DNA of 64,000 nt, taken from the NCBI RefSeq assembly GCF_001748145.1, contig NZ_BCQA01000001.1, forward strand, positions 5,978,501 through 6,042,500, in the 5' to 3' direction. The position numbers and the translations under genes were made by a program. The notes under the pieces are model-generated. The model saw nothing but the letters and a program-made list of their open reading frames with translations, did no database searches and was not told the origin of the DNA. This DNA is from Bosea sp. BIWAKO-01 (GTDB taxonomy: Bacteria > Pseudomonadota > Alphaproteobacteria > Rhizobiales > Beijerinckiaceae). Shown here one piece after another: positions 31,088 through 39,447 of the stretch (positions are counted from its first letter, which is position 1; every line of letters starts with the position of its first letter).

Positions 31088-31183
31088 CTTAGGGTCGACG
31101 ATGCCCCTTCGCCTCCAGCCCGGAACCAGACACTCGATCGAACGCCGGCAAGGAGCCGCCCCGTCCCCCTCGGGTGCCGCAGG
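31088..31183. repeat. Dispersed intergenic repeat, partial copy C
   Basis: About 95 bp similar to the left part of copy B. Shared blocks include AGGGTCGAC, CTTCGCCTCC, GCCCGGAACC and TCCCCCTCGGG. Lies between the convergent ArsR and LysR genes. Confidence 0.7.
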
Positions 31184-31253
31184 GCTTTGCCTGTCGGCGG
31201 AGGGTCCGCGGGGCGGATGACGGTGATGACCGGCGTGACGGGCGGAAATCCGC

Positions 31254-32132
31254 TCAGCCCAGCGACCTCACGCACTCCTGCTGCAGCCACTCTGCGAGCG
31301 CGCGAGCGCCCCTGGACAGCTCTCGCTCGCCGGTCCAGATCAGGCCGTAGTGACTTCCATCGGCGTCGAAGCCGAGAGGTGCCAGCAAACGCTGCCGGTC
31401 CAGGTCGTCGGTCGCCAGGACGAGCGGGCTCAGCGCCACCCCGAGCCCGGCTGAAGCGGCCTCGACGATCAGGAAATGATGGTCGTAGAACCGGATCTCG
31501 CTGGGCCGATGACATGAGGGATGGGCCGCGAGCCATTGCGACCAGGCGTCCGGCCTGGTCCTGGAGCCGAGCGCGATATAGTCGCCGCCCTCGAACGCCG
31601 GAAGGACGTGGGGGCTCATCACGGGCCCTACCTTTTCCGCGAACACGCGCTGGACATGCCATGCGTCGGGCAAGGCGAAGTCGAGCCGGCGTATCGCGAG
31701 ATCGATCCGGTCGCGCCGGAACTCGACCGGCCCGCCGCCGACCGAGAGATGCAGCGCGACATCGGGATGCGCGGCCTGGAAAGCGCCCAGCCGCGGGATC
31801 AGCCAGCGCATGGCGACCGAGGACTCGCAGGAGAGCACCAGGGCGTTCTGCCGGGACGTCGTGGCGCGCAGGCCCTCGACGGTCGCCGATAGCTCCGTGA
31901 AGAATCGGCCCAGCGTGAGGTTGAGCATCTCGCCGGCAGGCGTCAGCCGCAGGCCGCGGCCGCTCTTCTCGAACAGCTTGAAGCCGAGATCCTCCGAGAG
32001 CCTGGTGATGCGCCGGCTGACGGCACCATGGGTCAGCGCAAGCGCGCCGGCCGCCTGGCGCACCGAGCCGAGGCGCGCCGCAGTCTCGAATGCGCGCAGG
32101 TCGTCCAGCGATGGCAGTTCCGACCGCTTCAT
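31254..32132 (-). CDS. LysR family regulator (GcvA-like) of the sugar-acid operon
   Basis: LTTR of 292 aa. HTH region LDDLRAFETAARLGSVRQ, then GALALTHGAVSRRITRL, then FEKSGRGLRLT. The effector domain begins near residue 92 (VLSCESSVAMRWLIPRL). Divergent from the kinase/PdxA2/TIM-cupin operon with an LTTR box between, so it is the likely regulator of that pathway. The SD is weak and overlaps the box, which would allow direct autorepression. Confidence 0.92.
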   Translation of the reverse strand: MKRSELPSLDDLRAFETAARLGSVRQAAGALALTHGAVSRRITRLSEDLGFKLFEKSGRGLRLTPAGEMLNLTLGRFFTELSATVEGLRATTSRQNALVLSCESSVAMRWLIPRLGAFQAAHPDVALHLSVGGGPVEFRRDRIDLAIRRLDFALPDAWHVQRVFAEKVGPVMSPHVLPAFEGGDYIALGSRTRPDAWSQWLAAHPSCHRPSEIRFYDHHFLIVEAASAGLGVALSPLVLATDDLDRQRLLAPLGFDADGSHYGLIWTGERELSRGARALAEWLQQECVRSLG

Positions 32133-32133
32133 T

Positions 32134-32150
32134 GGTGATCTGCTATCACC
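32134..32150. promoter_or_regulatory. LysR-type box in the lysR/sugar-acid operon promoter
   Basis: GGTGAT-CTGCT-ATCACC is a perfect dyad. Its core TGAT-N5-ATCA fits T-N11-A. It begins 2 nt upstream of the LysR start and lies about 57 bp before the kinase start. Confidence 0.55.
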
Positions 32151-32206
32151 GGTCCGGCGCAGAAACTATCGCTTTTCTTGTGGCGTGGACGGGGCATGAT
32201 CGGGAC

Positions 32207-33280
32207 ATGAAAAGCGACGGGACAATGACGGTCGGGGTTCTCGCCGACGACCTGACCAGCGCGGCGGACGGGGCTGGCCCCTTCGTCATGCGCGGCCTTG
32301 GCGCCTGGGTCGGCCGGGGCCGGTTGCCCCGGCAAACGAGCGACGTCATCGCCGTCGACAGTGGCTCGCGCTCGGTTCCCGAGACTGAGGTCGCGGAGCG
32401 AGTTGCGCGGCTCACCGCAGAGCTCGCCTCGCGAGACATCCTCTACAAGACGGTCGACTCGACGCTTCGCGGACATGTGAGGGCCGAGCTGGACGCGGCG
32501 TTTCGGGCGAGCGGGCGCAAGAGGCTCGTCTTCGCCCCGGCCTTTCCCGCGGCCGGGCGCATCACCGTCGGCGGCGTCCAGCTCGTGGACGGCATCCCCG
32601 TCTCGGAAACCGCCTATGGCCGCGATCCGGTGCATCCGGCACGCCATTCGGTGCTTGCCGACCTGGTCCCGCCCGCCATCGGGAACGTGGTGATGCTCGA
32701 CGCCACGACGCAGGACGAACTCGACGCGCAGGTTGCGGCCCTGCCCGAACCGGAGGCCACGCTCTGGGTCGGCTCCCCGGGGATGGCGGCAGCGCTGGCG
32801 CGGCGGCTGGCGCCGATGCCGACCGGGGCCCCGACTGCAACGACCAGTGGCGGGGATGGCGACATCCTGGTCGTCATCGGCAGCGCGAACCCGCGCAGTC
32901 ACCGTCAGGCCGATCAGGTCGAGGGGGCGAACGGCGTCACCCTGCTGCGCAGCCCGGCACAGCGCGAGGACGATCCCGCGCCGCTTCTGCGACGGATCGC
33001 GGGGGATGCGGCGGACAGGCTTCGCGCCGGATCTTTCGACGCGGTGATCGCCACGGGCGGTGACACGATGGAGGCGATCCTCGACCTCCTGCAGATCAGG
33101 GAATTCGAGATCCTCCACGAACTCGAGCCAGGTTTTCCGCTTGGCCGCGCCTGGCTCGATGACGGGCGCGCGCTCCGTCTCGCCATGAAGGCCGGGGGTT
33201 TTGGCGGGGACGACACTTTGCGCCGTGCGGTCACCCGGCTGCGCCACGCGGCTTCCCCTTGCGAGGTCGTGCTGCCATGA
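32207..33280 (+). CDS. Four-carbon acid sugar kinase (DUF1537 family, OtnK/DtnK-like)
   Basis: Would phosphorylate a four-carbon acid sugar such as threonate or erythronate at C4 (357 aa). N-terminal domain: GVLADDLTSAADGAGPFV, then KTVDSTLRGHVRAEL. C-terminal nucleotide-binding domain: VVIGSANPRSHRQ and IATGGDTMEAIL, both diagnostic of the family. ATG 32207 or ATG 32225 are equally possible starts; the frame upstream to 32090 overlaps the promoter. First gene of a coupled three-gene operon: the next gene overlaps it by 4 nt. In characterised systems this kinase works directly before a PdxA2-type dehydrogenase. Confidence 0.9.
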   Translation: MKSDGTMTVGVLADDLTSAADGAGPFVMRGLGAWVGRGRLPRQTSDVIAVDSGSRSVPETEVAERVARLTAELASRDILYKTVDSTLRGHVRAELDAAFRASGRKRLVFAPAFPAAGRITVGGVQLVDGIPVSETAYGRDPVHPARHSVLADLVPPAIGNVVMLDATTQDELDAQVAALPEPEATLWVGSPGMAAALARRLAPMPTGAPTATTSGGDGDILVVIGSANPRSHRQADQVEGANGVTLLRSPAQREDDPAPLLRRIAGDAADRLRAGSFDAVIATGGDTMEAILDLLQIREFEILHELEPGFPLGRAWLDDGRALRLAMKAGGFGGDDTLRRAVTRLRHAASPCEVVLP

Positions 33281-34287
33281 CCGGAACGCCTCCCCTCGCC
33301 ATCACCATGGGCGATGCGTCCGGCATCGGCCCGGAGATCGTGGCCAAGGTGCTCGCCCACGGAGATGAGCGCGCCGTCGTCTTCGGCAGCCCTGTCGTGA
33401 TGTCCGACATCGTTCGCCGCCTTCGCCTGGACGTTGCCGTCCGGACGGTGGCCGCTCCCGAGGAGGCGACGCTCCAGCCCCGCTGCATCGAGGTGATCGA
33501 GGTGACCGGGCTCCGCGAACCGCCGCCGCTGGGGAGGATCAGCGCCCTGTCCGGCCAGGCCTCGTTCGATGCCATCGTGGCCGCGATCAGGGCGGCCAGG
33601 GCCGGCACGGTCAGCGCCATCGTCACCGCGCCGATCAACAAGGAAGCCATGGCGCGCGCCGGGATCGGCTATCCCGGGCACACCGAAATCCTCGCGGATC
33701 ATGGCGGCGCGCAGCGCGTCGCGATGATGCTCGCCAATGAGGAGATCCGCACGGTTCTCGTGACCATCCACACCTCGCTGCGCCACGCCATCGAGCAGGC
33801 CGATTTCGACGCCCAGATGTCGGCCATCCGCCTCGCGCATGAGGGCGGGAAGGCGCTCGGGTTCGCGGCCCCGCGCATTGCCGTTGCGGGCCTCAACCCC
33901 CATGCCGGCGAAGGTGGCCTGTTCGGGGATGAAGAGATCGCGATCATCGCGCCCGCCATCGCGGCCGCACGCACTGAGGGCATCGATGCGAGCGGCCCCT
34001 GGCCGGGCGATACCGTGTTCATGCAGGCCCGCAAGGGGCGCTTCGACATCGTCGTGGCCCAGTATCACGACCAGGGCCTGATCCCCGTGAAATATCTCGG
34101 CATCGAAAAGGGCGTGAACATCACGCTGGGGCTGCCATTCGTCCGCACCAGTCCCGATCACGGCACGGCCTTCGACATCGCGGGCCAGGGCATCGCCGAT
34201 CCCGCCAGCCTGGCGACAGCGCTCGCCTATGCCCGCCGGCTCGTTTCCGCGCAAACCATGTCGAACAGAACGGAAAAGGTGTCCTGA
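33277..34287 (+). CDS. PdxA2-like 4-phosphohydroxy-acid dehydrogenase
   Basis: NAD-dependent, metal-dependent oxidative decarboxylase related to 4-hydroxythreonine-4-phosphate dehydrogenase PdxA (336 aa). Visible motifs: AITMGDASGIGPEI, TAPINKEAMARAG, a metal His in GHTEILADH, and AQYHDQGLIPVKYLG with FVRTSPDHGTAFD. Beside a DUF1537 kinase it most likely oxidises 4-phosphothreonate or 4-phosphoerythronate to dihydroxyacetone phosphate and CO2 (as known for PdxA2) rather than making pyridoxal phosphate. ATG 33277 overlaps the kinase stop (ATGA); its own stop overlaps the next ATG (TGATG). Confidence 0.92.
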   Translation: MTGTPPLAITMGDASGIGPEIVAKVLAHGDERAVVFGSPVVMSDIVRRLRLDVAVRTVAAPEEATLQPRCIEVIEVTGLREPPPLGRISALSGQASFDAIVAAIRAARAGTVSAIVTAPINKEAMARAGIGYPGHTEILADHGGAQRVAMMLANEEIRTVLVTIHTSLRHAIEQADFDAQMSAIRLAHEGGKALGFAAPRIAVAGLNPHAGEGGLFGDEEIAIIAPAIAAARTEGIDASGPWPGDTVFMQARKGRFDIVVAQYHDQGLIPVKYLGIEKGVNITLGLPFVRTSPDHGTAFDIAGQGIADPASLATALAYARRLVSAQTMSNRTEKVS

Positions 34288-35342
34288 TGGGACTTCGCTT
34301 CATCTTCATGCTCACGCGCAACGACCGCACCGTCGAAGACGCGTCGGAGCAGTTGCAGACCGCGCTCCATCTCGGCGTCCGGCATATCGGCTTCAAGGAT
34401 ATCGGCCTGCCGCTTGCTCAGTTGAAGGCCCTCAACACAGCCATCCGGGAGGGCGGCGCGACATCCTATCTCGAAGTCGTCTCACTCGACCGCGACAGCG
34501 AAATCGCATCGGCGAAGGCTGCGGTCGAGATCGGCATCGATGTCCTGCTCGGCGGCACGCGGGTCGACGACGTGCTCCCGATCATCGCCGGCACGACGAT
34601 CCAGTACTGTCCGTTCCCTGGGCGGATCTCCGGTCATCCCAGCGTGCTGGAAGGCAGCATCGACGAGGTCGTCGCCAGTGCGCAAACCTTGGCGGCCCGC
34701 GAGGGCGTGCATGGGCTCGATCTCTTGGCCTATCGCTCGAGCGAGAACGTGCCGGCGCTGATCCAGGCCGTCTGCGCCGCGGTCTCCAAGCCCGTCTATG
34801 TCGCCGGGTCGATCGACACGCCGGAGCGGATTTCGGCCCTCAAGGAAGCCGGAGCCGCCGGCTTCACCATCGGCACGGCCGCGCTCGACGGGAAATACCC
34901 GGCCGAGGGCAAGGACGTGCCGCACCAGCTCGCCAGGATCATCCGCGACGTCGCAACGCTCAACCGGCACATTTCGCCGTTCCACAAGGAGAACCTGACC
35001 TTTGCGTTCGGCCGGTTCTCCGACACCTGGCCGCCCCATATCGCCGCGCGCGTCAACAACATGCAGATCAAGCTCGCGAGGTTCGAAGGCGAAGCGGCCT
35101 GGCATTTCCAGAAGCATGAGGACGAGGTCTTCTTCGTCCACAAGGGCCGGCTGCTGATGCGGTTCCGTGACCGCGACGAGCTCGTCGAAGAAGGCGAGTT
35201 CATCGTCGTGCCGCATGGCGTCGAACGTTGCCCCGCCGCCCCCGAGGGCGCCTGCGAGGTGGTGCTGCTCGAGCTGGGCCCGGCGCCAGCCGCCGGCATC
35301 GTGGAGGATCGTCGGACCGACGCCGGGGTCTCCCACAGCTGA
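34287..35342 (+). CDS. Fusion of a phosphate-binding TIM-barrel domain and a cupin domain
   Basis: Protein of 351 aa, third gene of the sugar-acid operon, coupled to pdxA2 by a 1-nt overlap. Residues 1-235 form an (alpha/beta)8-type barrel. The standard phosphate-binding element is in VYVAGSIDTPERI and GAAGFTIGTAALDG, as in HisA/TrpC/ThiE-like enzymes. Residues 238-335 form a cupin with His273, His277, Glu280 and His310. I do not recognise this combination from the known threonate or erythronate pathways. It could be an aldolase, isomerase or epimerase for a phosphorylated sugar acid, with the cupin helping lactone or ketose chemistry. Function not established. Confidence 0.85.
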   Translation: MGLRFIFMLTRNDRTVEDASEQLQTALHLGVRHIGFKDIGLPLAQLKALNTAIREGGATSYLEVVSLDRDSEIASAKAAVEIGIDVLLGGTRVDDVLPIIAGTTIQYCPFPGRISGHPSVLEGSIDEVVASAQTLAAREGVHGLDLLAYRSSENVPALIQAVCAAVSKPVYVAGSIDTPERISALKEAGAAGFTIGTAALDGKYPAEGKDVPHQLARIIRDVATLNRHISPFHKENLTFAFGRFSDTWPPHIAARVNNMQIKLARFEGEAAWHFQKHEDEVFFVHKGRLLMRFRDRDELVEEGEFIVVPHGVERCPAAPEGACEVVLLELGPAPAAGIVEDRRTDAGVSHS

Positions 35343-35427
35343 TACGCACCGTCAGCCGAAACCTGGACCGGCGCGCGCAAGCACCCGCAGCCGATCCCGT
35401 CTCCGACCCGGAGCTCTCTGCGATGGG

Positions 35428-36354
35428 TCAGCGCACCGCCAGCAGGTATTTCAGGCCCTGCGTGAAGGCGCGCGGCGCGACGGTGAGGTGATCTTCGTCG
35501 TTGAGGACCGCTGACTTCAGCTTCAGGCCCGGATAGTTTCGGCCCTGCAACGCTGTCTCCAGAGCCCGGCTGTCGGCGACCATGTCCACGGTCTGGTTGT
35601 AGCGCCGATCGCCTTTCTGCAGGGCCTCATAGGCGCCGACATAGAGATAGACACTCGCCGGCAGGTCCTGGTTCTGCGTGGCGTAGCTCGCCTCCAACTT
35701 CAAGGCATGTCGCTTGTCGTACCAGAGAGAGGGACTGCCGAGGATATAGCCGTTGAACAAGCCGGGCTCGGTGAAAAGGATCTGCGTCCCAAGCAGGGCG
35801 CCGTAGGAGTGGCCGAGAAAGATCGCTCTGGCAGGCTCGGCCCGGTAGCGAGCGCTGATGAACGGCTTCACCTGATCGCGCAGATATTTCTGATAGGCGC
35901 GCGCCTGACCATGGACCGCATTGGCTGGTGCGGTGCTTGGACCGTTCGGTGTGGGAGTATAGTCACGCTGGCGGCTGACCATGCCGTCCTCGCCCTTCCC
36001 GTAGGACAGGCCGACAAGGATGAATTCCTCAATCTTGGGCCCTTCGACGTTCAGTCGGCGCGCTATCTGCCGGATGATCGGGAAAGCGTAGTCGGCGTCG
36101 GTGACATAAAGCACGGGGTAGCGCCGCTGCGGCTGCTTCGCATAGGACGGCGGCAAGGCGACGAAGACCTGGTAGTCGCGGCCCGAGACCGGATCGGGCA
36201 CGTCCCATACCTCGCTGCCGACGATCTCGTAGGGGCGCCCCTCGCCAGGCTGCACCTTTGCAGTCGATTGGGCCTGGGCGTGCAGCGGACCGCTGGAGAC
36301 GCCGAAGCCGGCAACCAGGGCAATCAGCAGGGCATTTTGAAAACGTCGTTGCAC
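35428..36354 (-). CDS. Exported alpha/beta hydrolase, esterase D/Fes-like (COG2819)
   Basis: Periplasmic or secreted serine esterase (308 aa) with a signal peptide ending near LHAQAQS. The Fes-like fold is visible from RRYPVLYVTDADYAFP. Nucleophile Ser is in LGHSYGALLG, and the His is in NDEDHLTVAP. These enzymes hydrolyse siderophore or sugar esters; the substrate here is unknown. Not linked to siderophore genes in the window. It lies downstream of the convergent sugar-acid operon and 316 nt from the sulfatase gene, with which it shares orientation. Confidence 0.9.
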   Translation of the reverse strand: MQRRFQNALLIALVAGFGVSSGPLHAQAQSTAKVQPGEGRPYEIVGSEVWDVPDPVSGRDYQVFVALPPSYAKQPQRRYPVLYVTDADYAFPIIRQIARRLNVEGPKIEEFILVGLSYGKGEDGMVSRQRDYTPTPNGPSTAPANAVHGQARAYQKYLRDQVKPFISARYRAEPARAIFLGHSYGALLGTQILFTEPGLFNGYILGSPSLWYDKRHALKLEASYATQNQDLPASVYLYVGAYEALQKGDRRYNQTVDMVADSRALETALQGRNYPGLKLKSAVLNDEDHLTVAPRAFTQGLKYLLAVR

Positions 36355-36670
36355 GTGAAGTCTCCGCTGGCGACCACTGGTCTCAGCTCACGGGATTAAG
36401 GGCGGCCGACTGTTAGTGGCGCGCTCGCGCAACAATGAGGCTCGGATGCTCGCGATTGGATTCGCATTTAAGAAAACATGAATCGAGCTCCTGCCGCGGA
36501 GTTCTGAATTCGGTTCGGGCCCAGGCTCGAGGAGCCGGCGGATGATCAAGCCAGCGTCGATTAGCGCCAGCCTGCGAAACCCCGCGCTGGCAGATCAGGG
36601 ACCAGGCCGCGCCTCCTCGCAGGGATCCGGTCCAATCGTCCCGTTCTCAGGCGTCAACTGCGGGAATACG
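36355..36670. other. Intergenic region, nothing coding
   Basis: 316 bp between the sulfatase stop and the esterase start. A weak stem GCCAGC/GCTGGC lies near 36570-36590. No gene or strong terminator is visible. Confidence 0.35.
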
Positions 36671-39112
36671 TCAGGGCTTCGCCTGCGCGCCCGGTTCCAG
36701 TTTGAACGTTAACTTGTTGATCTTGCCGGTGAATTTGAACGGAACATCGTAGCGATACTCGAGCAGCGTGACCCCAGTGCGGGTGTCCTGGCCAACGTCA
36801 AAGGTCTCGTCCTCCGGGAACGTGACCGGGATGGTGTGTTCCATGGAATTCCTGGTTACTTCCTTTCCGTCCACGGAGAGTGCGCCTGTCCCGCCCCTGC
36901 CCAAGCCCGGACCGTCGGATTTGAAGTCAAAGATGATGGTGTGCTTGCCGGCTTCCAGCTCGGGGCCCTCCCACGCCGTGCGCTTGAGGTCGAGCAGGTT
37001 GTAGAGGAACACCACCTTGCCGCGGCCGATGCCGAATTCGCCCTTGCTCAGGAACAGGCCATAGCCGCCGAAGCGCCCGCCTTCGGTGACGATCATGCCT
37101 TCAGCGCCGCCCTCGGGGATCTCGACCTCGGCCGTGATGGTGTAGGACTTGCCGAGGATGCTCGGCGCTGCGCTAGGCGGCACGCCGGTCAGTTCGCCCG
37201 AATATGTGAAGGCCGTTCGTCCCGCGGTGAGGCTCGGGCGCGGCGTATTCCAGCGCGCGAGCGTCGAGTTGTCGAGCGGCAGCACGTTGTACTTCTTCGC
37301 CTCGGCGTAGAAGAGGTCCTGCATCTGCTTGAGCTTGTCGGGCATTTTGGTGGCAAGATCGTTGAATTGCGTGGGGTCCTCCTTAACGTTGTAAAGTTCC
37401 CAACTGTATCCGGTGATCACGTCCGGCGGCGTGGCTGCGCTCAACTCCCACGGGAGATTCGCCGGCGTCGTGGCTGCGACCCACCCGTCGTGATAGATCG
37501 AGCGATTGCCGAGCATCTCGAAATATTGCGTCGTATGCCGGGTCGGGGCGTCGGCGTTCGCCTTGTCCCACGTATACACCAAGCTGGTGCCTTCGATGGG
37601 GATCTGCTTGATGCCATTGACCGTATCGGGTGCCGGGATGCCGGCCGCTTCGAGGATGGTCGGCACGATGTCGATGACGTGGTGGAACTGGCGGCGGATG
37701 CCGCCCAGATCAGTGATGTGACCGGGCCAGGACATGGCCACACCCTGGGCTGTCCCGCCGAAATGCGATGGCACTTGCTTCACCCACTTGAAGGGCGTGT
37801 CCATCGCCCAGGCCCATCCCGCCGCGAAATGCGGGAATGTCCGCTCCGATCCCCAGAACTCGTACCAGAGAAACTGGTCCTTCACCGGCACGGCAACGCC
37901 ATTGAAGGTGGTGAACTCGTTCGGTGTGCCGTTGAGCATGCCCTCGGCGCTCGCGCCATTGTCGCCACCGATATAGATGATCAAGGTGTTGTTGAGCTCG
38001 CCGAGGTCTTCGACAGCCTGGATGACCCGCCCGATCTCATGGTCGGCGTAGGCCAGGTAGGCTCCATAGACGTCCGCTTGCTTGATGAAGAGCTTCTTCT
38101 CATCCCAACTGAGGGAATCCCATTCCGGCAGTCCCTTCGGCCAGGGTGTCAGTTGGGCGTTGGCGGGCATGATGCCCAACCGCTTCTGGTTGGCGAAAAT
38201 GGTCTCGCGCACCTTGTTCCAGCCATCGTCGAAGAGGTGCAAGTCGCTGATCTTCTTGATCCACTCCGGCGTGGGATGATGGGGCGCATGGGTGGCGCCC
38301 GGCACGTAGTAGACAAAGAACGGCTTGTCGGGCGCGATCTCCTTGAGCTGTTTGATATGCTGGATAGCGTCGTCGGCCATCGCCGTCTCCAGATTCCACT
38401 TGGGATTACCCTGGAACGGATAGATGGCCGTCGTATTGCGGAAGAGGTTCGGTTGCCACTGGCTGGCGTCGCCACCGACAAAACCGTAAAAATATTCGAA
38501 GCCCATGCCGTTGGGCCATTGATTGAACGGCCCGGCTTGGCTCGACTGGAATGAGGGCGTGTTGTGGTCCTTGCCGAACCACGAAGTGGCGTATCCGTTC
38601 TCCTTGAGGATCGTGCCAACAGTGCCCTTCTCGATCGGGATGATCGAGTCGTAGCCCGGGAATCCGGTCGCGAGCTCGCCTACCACTCCGAAGCCAACCG
38701 AGTGATGGTTGCGTCCCGTGATAAGGGCCGCCCGCGTCGGCGAGCAGAGCGCTGTGGAGTGGAAATTCGTGTAACGCAATCCAGCGCTTGCGATGCGATC
38801 CATCGCAGGAGTGGGGATGACGCCGCCGAAGGTGCCTGGCGCACCGAAACCCTGGTCATCCGTCATGATGAGCAACACGTTGGGCGCGCTCTTGGGCGGC
38901 ACGACGCGCGGAGCCCACCAAGCCGTCGACTCCGAGGCTTTCTCCTTGATTACGCCGCCGAATTTCGGATCGGGCGGGGGAAGTTGCTTCCCGTCGAGCG
39001 TGGTGGTGGCGCTGGGAGAACCTGGAACACCTGTACTCTGTTGGGCCAGCGTTGGGTTGCAGACCCATGCGAGAAAACTGGCGCCAGCAACCAGAGTGGG
39101 TATGGCTTTCAT
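36671..39112 (-). CDS. Exported arylsulfatase (formylglycine-dependent)
   Basis: Large periplasmic sulfatase (813 aa) cleaving sulfate esters, probably to obtain sulfur. The signal peptide ends near TLAQQ. Metal and active-site residues: LIMTDDQG (residues 82-89) and CSPTR with Cys123 as the formylglycine precursor, continuing AALITGRN. A second metal set is in YIGGDNGAS, and GGTAQGVAMSWPGHI follows. It is longer than AtsA (~540 aa) because of a C-terminal beta-sandwich (~600-813, VSDGKEV-like strands). No sulfatase-modifying enzyme is in the window. GGGGAG lies 9 nt before ATG 39112. Slightly lower GC than its neighbours. Confidence 0.94.
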   Translation of the reverse strand: MKAIPTLVAGASFLAWVCNPTLAQQSTGVPGSPSATTTLDGKQLPPPDPKFGGVIKEKASESTAWWAPRVVPPKSAPNVLLIMTDDQGFGAPGTFGGVIPTPAMDRIASAGLRYTNFHSTALCSPTRAALITGRNHHSVGFGVVGELATGFPGYDSIIPIEKGTVGTILKENGYATSWFGKDHNTPSFQSSQAGPFNQWPNGMGFEYFYGFVGGDASQWQPNLFRNTTAIYPFQGNPKWNLETAMADDAIQHIKQLKEIAPDKPFFVYYVPGATHAPHHPTPEWIKKISDLHLFDDGWNKVRETIFANQKRLGIMPANAQLTPWPKGLPEWDSLSWDEKKLFIKQADVYGAYLAYADHEIGRVIQAVEDLGELNNTLIIYIGGDNGASAEGMLNGTPNEFTTFNGVAVPVKDQFLWYEFWGSERTFPHFAAGWAWAMDTPFKWVKQVPSHFGGTAQGVAMSWPGHITDLGGIRRQFHHVIDIVPTILEAAGIPAPDTVNGIKQIPIEGTSLVYTWDKANADAPTRHTTQYFEMLGNRSIYHDGWVAATTPANLPWELSAATPPDVITGYSWELYNVKEDPTQFNDLATKMPDKLKQMQDLFYAEAKKYNVLPLDNSTLARWNTPRPSLTAGRTAFTYSGELTGVPPSAAPSILGKSYTITAEVEIPEGGAEGMIVTEGGRFGGYGLFLSKGEFGIGRGKVVFLYNLLDLKRTAWEGPELEAGKHTIIFDFKSDGPGLGRGGTGALSVDGKEVTRNSMEHTIPVTFPEDETFDVGQDTRTGVTLLEYRYDVPFKFTGKINKLTFKLEPGAQAKP

Positions 39113-39447
39113 GATGGAAAGCTCCCCGGTTACAGAGTGCGAGATATTGTGATCCTCGGCGGGGCAGCGGTCAAACGGCTGATTTGGCCACTAAAGCCGA
39201 TTCAAAGACAAAGGGTTAGATCATCGGATCTGGATACGATATCCGGTCCCATGATCTGGAGCCCTCCTTCCGGCTCGGCCGGAATCTTGCCGAAGAGCAG
39301 ACCGTCCGGCGGTCTTCGGAGGGCGGTAAGCGGACCTCGGCCGAGGTCAGACCATCAACCTCCGGAGCACCGTTCGCGGCGCCCTGGATCTGCTGGCGCG
39401 GTTCCGCGGGAGGCCCCGTAGCCCAACCCGGCCGGTCCCGACCTCCT
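39113..39447. promoter_or_regulatory. Regulator-sulfatase intergenic region with a hairpin and a perfect palindrome
   Basis: 335 bp without a gene. TTCCGGC (39268-39274) and GCCGGAA (39278-39284) form a 7-bp stem with a 3-nt loop. GACCTCGGCCGAGGTC at 39333-39348 is a perfect 16-bp palindrome. Either could end the regulator transcript or bind a regulator of the sulfatase gene. Confidence 0.45.

Noticed and set aside
33277..34287. Pyridoxal phosphate biosynthesis gene pdxA
   Set aside because: Translational coupling with a DUF1537 kinase and a LysR-controlled operon is the known context of PdxA2 sugar-acid enzymes rather than of vitamin B6 synthesis.
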